This document shows, in pieces, positions 59,925 to 64,000 of a stretch of 64,000 nucleotides of DNA (position 1 is the stretch's first letter; each line of letters opens with the position of its first letter). This DNA comes from Streptomyces sp. CB01635 (GTDB taxonomy: Bacteria > Actinomycetota > Actinomycetes > Streptomycetales > Streptomycetaceae), in the NCBI RefSeq assembly GCF_002803065.1, contig NZ_NNBL01000001.1, positions 776,724 to 840,723 on the forward strand, read 5' to 3'. Position numbers and translations under genes: made by a program. The notes below the pieces were generated by a model, which saw only the letters and a program-made list of their open reading frames with translations, searched no databases and was not told the DNA's origin.

Positions 59925-61514
59925 TTGAGCAAGGACAGCGAGTACGACTACGTCATCGTCGGGGCGGGGTCGGCCGGCTGTGTGCTGGCCGCGCGGCTGT
60001 CGGAGGATCCGGCCGTGCGTGTCGCGCTCGTCGAGTCGGGCCCGCGCGACCGCAAACCCGAGATCCGCATCCCGGCGGCGTTCCCGAAGCTGTTCAGGAC
60101 GCCGTACGACTGGGACTACTCGACGTCCAAGCAGTCCGCGCTCGACGGCCGCGAGCTGTACTGGCCGCGCGGCCACACACTCGGCGGCTCCTCCTCGATG
60201 AACGCCATGATGTGGGTGCGCGGCCACCGGGACGACTACGACGCGTGGGGCGAGGCGGCCGGCGAGGAGTGGTCGTACGAGCAGTTCGCGCGCTACTTCC
60301 AGCGCGCCGAACGCTGGGCGGGCACCCGGCGCGCCGACTCGCCGCACGGCACCCTGGGCCCGCTCTGGATCTCCCCGCCGCGCGACCCGAACGTGACGAC
60401 GTCGGCGTTCCTCGACGCCTGCCGCGCCGCCGGTCTGCGCGAGCTGACGGAGCTGAACCACGAGGACCACGGCGGCTTCGCGCTCACCCCGCTCAACCAG
60501 CGCCGCGGCCGCCGGTGGAGCGCGGCCGACGGCTATCTGAAACCGGCCGCGCGCAGGCCCAACCTGCACATCCACACCGACGCCCGGGTCACGCGCCTCG
60601 ACTTCGACGGCACCCGCGTGGCCGGCGTCGTCGCCGAGGGGGTCCCCGGCATCCTGCGCGCCCGCCGCGAGGTGATCCTCAGCGCGGGCGCCATCGGTTC
60701 ACCGCAGCTGCTCCAGCAGGCGGGCGTCGGTGACCCCGGGCAGCTCGCCGAGGCGGGGATCGACGTCCGCGTCGCGTCCCCCGACGTGGGCCGTCACCTC
60801 CAGGACCATCTCTCCTTCGCCGTCACGATGCGCTGCCCCCGGCCCGTCACCCTCACCGGCGCGGACTCCCTCACCAATGTGGGCCGCTTCCTCCTCGCCG
60901 GGCGCGGACCGCTCACGTCGAACGTCGGCGAGGCGGTCGCCTTCATCAGGACACGCCCCGAACTGACCTCCCCTGACATCGAGTTGATCTACGCTCCCGT
61001 GCCGTTCGTCAACCACGGGCTCACCCCGCCCGTCGAGCACGGCATCACGATCGGCGTCGTCCTGCTCCAGCCCGCGAGCGAGGGCCGCATCACCCCGGGC
61101 GGGGCGGACCCCTCGGCGCGGCCGCTGATCGACCCCGGCTATCTCGCCCGCGAAGAGGACCTGCGCACGCTGATGGCCGGAGTGCGCCGCGCCGAGGAAC
61201 TCCTCGCGGCCGAGCCGCTCGCCCCGTACACCGACGGGCCCCTCGCTCCGTACCCGGGGGCCGTCGGCGACGAGGAGCTGGCGCAGGTGATCCGCTCGGG
61301 TGCCGAGACGCTCTACCACCCGGTCGGTACCTGCCGCATGGGCGCCGACGAGGGCTCGGTGACCGACCCGCGCCTGCGGGTCAGGGGTGTTGAGGCCCTG
61401 CGCGTCGTCGACGCCTCGGTGATGCCGTGCATCACCCGCGGTCACACCCACGCCCCGACCGTCGCCCTCGCGGAGAAGGCCGCGGAGCTCATCCGCGAGG
61501 ACGCCGGGGCGTGA
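59925..61514 (+). CDS. GMC-family FAD oxidoreductase
   Basis: This 529-aa enzyme has the FAD-binding motif VIVGAGSAGCVLAARLSEDP at 10-29. GMC signature 1 is GGSSSMNAMMWVRGH (about 88-102) and signature 2 ILSAGAIGSPQLLQQAGVGD. The active-site His occur in YHPVGTCRMG and GHTHAPTVALAEKAAELI. The enzyme oxidises an alcohol group of a sugar, choline-like or aliphatic substrate. There is no signal peptide, so it acts in the cytosol. TTG 59925 is the start, with GGGAG upstream. Sugar C3 oxidation, known for some GMC enzymes, would make sense beside DUF1080 and ThuA, but this is not proven by the sequence. Confidence 0.9.
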   Translation: MSKDSEYDYVIVGAGSAGCVLAARLSEDPAVRVALVESGPRDRKPEIRIPAAFPKLFRTPYDWDYSTSKQSALDGRELYWPRGHTLGGSSSMNAMMWVRGHRDDYDAWGEAAGEEWSYEQFARYFQRAERWAGTRRADSPHGTLGPLWISPPRDPNVTTSAFLDACRAAGLRELTELNHEDHGGFALTPLNQRRGRRWSAADGYLKPAARRPNLHIHTDARVTRLDFDGTRVAGVVAEGVPGILRARREVILSAGAIGSPQLLQQAGVGDPGQLAEAGIDVRVASPDVGRHLQDHLSFAVTMRCPRPVTLTGADSLTNVGRFLLAGRGPLTSNVGEAVAFIRTRPELTSPDIELIYAPVPFVNHGLTPPVEHGITIGVVLLQPASEGRITPGGADPSARPLIDPGYLAREEDLRTLMAGVRRAEELLAAEPLAPYTDGPLAPYPGAVGDEELAQVIRSGAETLYHPVGTCRMGADEGSVTDPRLRVRGVEALRVVDASVMPCITRGHTHAPTVALAEKAAELIREDAGA

Positions 61515-61526
61515 GCCGTCCGGGAC

Positions 61527-62753
61527 CTACGATCCGACGCTGACCGTGAAGCGCCGCGGGTTGCCGTCGTGCGCCGCGCCGGACACGTCCGGCTGCCCGT
61601 CGGGGCGCACGTCGTCGTACGGGAAGGCGTACCCGATGGGAGAGTTGGCGTGCACGACCCGTGACCAGTGGTTGGTGACGTCGCCCTGGTAGTAGTCGGC
61701 CGTCGTGGTGCCGTTCGGCTGCTCGGGGTGGGTCAGCATGATGCTCCGGTTGAATCCGGCGGCGAGACGGGCGAGGAGGCCCTTCTTGTCGTCGGGGTCG
61801 CCGGGGTTGTTGGTGAACGGGCCGTGGTTGCAGGTGAAGATGTCCTTCGAGGCGGGCTTGGGGAAGCTGTGCCCGCCGTTGAAGGTGAGGGTGTCGCCGC
61901 TGACCCGGCCCGTGAACACGCTCCGGCCGCCCTGGAGATCGATCTTCAGGTCCGTCGTGCGGTACTTCTCCCAGACCTGGTCGACATAGCTGTCCCAGAC
62001 GTCCCGGAACGGCATCTCGTCGGGGCGGTCGAAGTACGGGGCCATGAGGTTCTGCGGTGAGATGACGCGCAGGACCTTGCCGTCGCCTCCGCGGATGACG
62101 AGCTTGTCCCAGGGCTGCCCGTCCTTGGCGGTCTGGGCCGCGAGATCCGCGGCGATCCTGTCCACCGCGCCGTCCGGCAGCGGCGCGACGGTGTGCGTGG
62201 CATCGCCCTCCAGGGTCAGGCCGATGGGCAGGGCCGTCACCAGGTCGACGTAGCTGATGTTCGCGTACAACTGGTCGGAGTTGAAGGTGAATTCACAGAA
62301 CGACCAGGTCTTCGCGTAGTTCGCGTCGGTGGAGGTCGCGAAGGCCGGCTCGACGAGCGCGGGGCCCGGGTTGAGGAAGAAGTCGAGCGTGTTGTCGCGT
62401 ACGAAGTAGACGCGGGCGCCGTACATCTGAGGGAGCGTCAGAACCTTCGGTGCCGAACCCGCCGCGCCCAGCGGGATGGCGCAGTCGACGGGCAGCGGGG
62501 TCTGCGGGGCTGACGGTGAGTCGGGGTGGTAGACCCCGCCGTCGGGCTTGAGCAGCACCCAGCGGTCGGTGCCCTGCTCGTGGCCCGTGACATAGGCACG
62601 CACGGTGCCGGGCAACGACTTGTTCTGCAGGGCGAGTTCGCAGGTGGCGGGTGCTGCGTCGGCGTCCGGGCTGAGAGCGCTGCCCCAGGCCGGGTAGGTG
62701 AGTGCGGTGGCGGCCGTGGCGGCGCCGGTCAGGAACAGTCTGCGCGATATCAC
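61527..62753 (-). CDS. Secreted glycoside hydrolase family 64 beta-1,3-glucanase
   Basis: This 408-aa enzyme has a twin-arginine-like signal (MISRRLFLTGAATAATALTYPA) and the thaumatin-like GH64 fold. Recognisable blocks are FCEFTFNSDQLYANISYVDLV, DVWDSYVDQVWEKYRTTDL, KDIFTCNHGPFTNN and HANSPIGYAFPYDDVRP. GH64 enzymes release laminaripentaose from beta-1,3-glucan, for example from fungal walls. The invariant Glu and Asp are expected within LVEPAF and NISYVDL. ATG 62753 is the start. A 14-bp CebR-type palindrome 69 bp upstream suggests control by a LacI-type repressor that responds to beta-gluco-oligosaccharides. Confidence 0.9.
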   Translation of the reverse strand: MISRRLFLTGAATAATALTYPAWGSALSPDADAAPATCELALQNKSLPGTVRAYVTGHEQGTDRWVLLKPDGGVYHPDSPSAPQTPLPVDCAIPLGAAGSAPKVLTLPQMYGARVYFVRDNTLDFFLNPGPALVEPAFATSTDANYAKTWSFCEFTFNSDQLYANISYVDLVTALPIGLTLEGDATHTVAPLPDGAVDRIAADLAAQTAKDGQPWDKLVIRGGDGKVLRVISPQNLMAPYFDRPDEMPFRDVWDSYVDQVWEKYRTTDLKIDLQGGRSVFTGRVSGDTLTFNGGHSFPKPASKDIFTCNHGPFTNNPGDPDDKKGLLARLAAGFNRSIMLTHPEQPNGTTTADYYQGDVTNHWSRVVHANSPIGYAFPYDDVRPDGQPDVSGAAHDGNPRRFTVSVGS

Positions 62754-63064
62754 GGAGGACTCCTGAGATGTGGGGGAGCCCCACTGTTGCGAGTGCGGCG
62801 CGACGGGTCAAGACTTGTGACGGGGAGCGCTCCCATTTCTGTGGACCGTTCAACTCTTGGCGATGGCTTGGTGATGCCGGGCGTTGGCTGCGCGGTGGCA
62901 CGGTCGAGGCTGGTCGGCGGCTCATCGGCGACTGGGCGCCGGTCCGGAGCGGCGGCGGCGCGTGGTGACGGCGCGTGGAACGGCGATTGTCAGTGCGCGG
63001 TGCCAGACTCGCTGAGGCAGACAACGGGACCCCCAAGGGGGGCACCCTCAACGAGGAGGGCACC
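62754..63064. other. Divergent non-coding region between GH64 and VOC genes
   Basis: About 310 bases with no convincing gene: the open frames here have mixed third positions. It includes the CebR-type box at 62822-62835 and a small CCCCC-AAG-GGGGG hairpin just before the VOC gene's ribosome-binding site. Confidence 0.5.
62822..62835. promoter_or_regulatory. CebR-type operator (TGGGAGCGCTCCCA-like)
   Basis: GGGGAGCGCTCCCA differs in one outer base from the 14-bp palindrome recognised by the LacI-family repressor CebR in Streptomyces. It is 69 bp before the GH64 start, a fitting place for repression of a beta-glucanase. The cebR gene is not in the window. Confidence 0.7.
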
Positions 63065-63856
63065 ATGCTCACCACCCGTTTCGTCGACGGCTCGCCGAAC
63101 TGGCTGGATCTCGGAACCCCGGATCTCGACGCCGCCGTTTCCTTCTACACCGGGCTCTTCGACTGGCAGTTCCAGTCGGGCGGCCCCGAGGTCGGCGGTT
63201 ACGGCCTGTTCCAGCTGGACGGCAAGACCGTAGCCGGCGGGATGACCGTCACGCCCGACCAGGCGCCGCCGTCCTGGACCGTCTATTTCCAGACGCAGGA
63301 CGCGGATGCGACCGTGAAGGCCGCGGAGCAGGCCGGCGGATCCGCGCCCTTCCAGCCCATGGACGTGACGGACCTGGGCCGCATGGCGATCATCGCCGAT
63401 CCCGCTGGGGCGACGTTCGGCCTCTGGCAGCCCGGTCAGAACAAGGGCCTGGGTCTCGCCACGCAGGACGGCTCGCTGAACTGGATCGAGCTGTACACCC
63501 CGGATGTCGAGGTGGCGAAGGACTTCTACGGCTCGGTGCTCGGCTGGGGCACGTTCGACGTGCCGTTCCCCGGCGGCACCTACGTGACGGTGAACCCGGC
63601 GGGCACGGGCGAGGACGACATGTTCGGCGGCATGGTCACACTGGGCGACGACCCGGCGGAGTCCGACATCGGGGCGCACTGGTCGCCGTACTTCCATGTG
63701 CCGGACGTCGACGCGATCGCCGCCCGGGCGCAGGAGCTCGGCGGTAAGGTGCGCTTCGCGCCCACGAACCTGCCGGGCGTCGGCCGCATCACCAAGCTCA
63801 CCGACCCGCAGGGCGCCCGCTTCGCGGTGATCAAGGGAGATCCGAACCAGACCTGA
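63065..63856 (+). CDS. VOC-family protein with two glyoxalase-like domains
   Basis: This 263-aa protein is two repeated vicinal-oxygen-chelate modules (about 1-128 and 135-260). Each begins with a similar signature: PNWLDLGTPDLDAAVSFYTGLFDW and LNWIELYTPDVEVAKDFYGSVLGW. Each ends in a DPxGAxF motif (IADPAGATFGLWQ, LTDPQGARFAVIK). The His/Glu metal ligands of glyoxalase I are only partly present (a Glu in WIELYTP but no clear His in the first strand), so binding or resistance function is as likely as catalysis. The ATG at 63065 has a GAGGAGG ribosome-binding site. Confidence 0.87.
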   Translation: MLTTRFVDGSPNWLDLGTPDLDAAVSFYTGLFDWQFQSGGPEVGGYGLFQLDGKTVAGGMTVTPDQAPPSWTVYFQTQDADATVKAAEQAGGSAPFQPMDVTDLGRMAIIADPAGATFGLWQPGQNKGLGLATQDGSLNWIELYTPDVEVAKDFYGSVLGWGTFDVPFPGGTYVTVNPAGTGEDDMFGGMVTLGDDPAESDIGAHWSPYFHVPDVDAIAARAQELGGKVRFAPTNLPGVGRITKLTDPQGARFAVIKGDPNQT

Positions 63857-63926
63857 GCCGGGTCCGGGCACGTCCCGGAGGGGCCGGGGCGGGCTCAGGA
63901 CGAATCCGCCCGGCGCGCCGCGTTGA

Positions 63927-64000
63927 TCAGTCGTTGATCGTCTGTTTTTCGCCACGCGGCACGATCAGTGGCATGTACTCGAACCACACGCTGCGCCCCG
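63927..64000 (-). CDS. 3' end of a probable ATP-binding (RsbW-like) protein, partial
   Basis: Only 24 codons are inside the window. Reading leftward, the frame gives RSVWFEYMPLIVPRGEK and ends with a TGA at 63927. The SVWFEY segment resembles the last strand of HATPase anti-sigma kinases (GKTVWFEL), which are numerous in streptomycetes. A rightward ORF from ATG 63974 (MYSNHTLRP) is the competing reading over the same bases and cannot be excluded. Confidence 0.4.
   Translation of the reverse strand, partial: GRSVWFEYMPLIVPRGEKQTIND

Noticed and set aside
1..64000. tRNA, rRNA, CRISPR, insertion sequences or prophage
   Set aside because: No cloverleaf-type genes, regular repeat-spacer arrays, transposase or phage structural motifs were found on reading either strand.

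Overview
The window reads as Streptomyces (or a close streptomycete) chromosome. G+C is very high, codons end almost always in G or C, GTG and TTG starts are common, and stop/start overlaps (ATGA, GTGA, TTGA, TGATG) are frequent. Several genes have a -10-like hexamer 6-7 nt before the start codon, the leaderless arrangement typical of actinomycetes. The content fits as well: a pca operon with a divergent MarR regulator, a small two-domain laccase, NHLM-type peptide exporters and DUF2510 proteins. I see no rRNA, tRNA, CRISPR array, transposase or phage gene.

Layout. 1-7.8 kb (minus): four genes joined by 4-bp overlaps encode a trypsin-like protease with an effector-associated tail, a vWA-MoxR-associated protein (VMAP), a MoxR-like AAA+ ATPase and a very large SAV_2336/vWA-like + NB-ARC + TPR protein that runs off the left edge. 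This is a ternary, NLR-like conflict or signalling system. 8-12 kb: a FadD-type acyl-CoA ligase, and a proline-rich ParA/MinD ATPase preceded by a tiny YukD/EccD-like ORF. 12.4-15.1 kb: a secreted GH31 glycosidase. 15.2-21.5 kb: a peptide-export cassette with a Cys-free double-glycine precursor, HlyD adaptor, C39-peptidase ABC transporter and second NHLM ABC transporter. 21.9-27.5 kb: a hypothetical gene, a lactonase-type propeller protein, an MFS symporter, a secreted protein and a GH4 enzyme. 27.5-34 kb: a 91-bp palindromic element, a GH38 alpha-mannosidase, a Tat-exported phospholipase C with a possible PHO box, and a scramblase-like protein.

34-40.7 kb: two TetR-controlled transporter/membrane loci with clear palindromic operators, and a DUF2510 membrane protein. 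40.8-43.5 kb: a large STAND-type ATPase gene broken by one frameshift. 43.5-50.6 kb: the complete protocatechuate branch of the beta-ketoadipate pathway (pcaI-J-F-H-G-B-L) with its divergent MarR regulator. 50.7-53.9 kb: a DUF3048 lipoprotein and a divergent NHEJ pair (ATP-dependent DNA ligase and LigD-type polymerase). 53.9-62.8 kb: secreted redox and carbohydrate proteins: a cupredoxin/Ig-like/DUF1080 protein, a ThuA/sugar-dehydrogenase-like protein, a small laccase, a GMC oxidoreductase and a GH64 beta-1,3-glucanase with a CebR-type box. 63-64 kb: a VOC protein and the 3' end of a probable ATP-binding protein.

The strongest candidates for new biology are the protease-VMAP-MoxR-NLR operon, the Cys-free peptide with its exporter pair and attenuator hairpin, and the copper/3-keto-glycoside cluster. 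All functions are inferred from motifs and context; no database search was possible.
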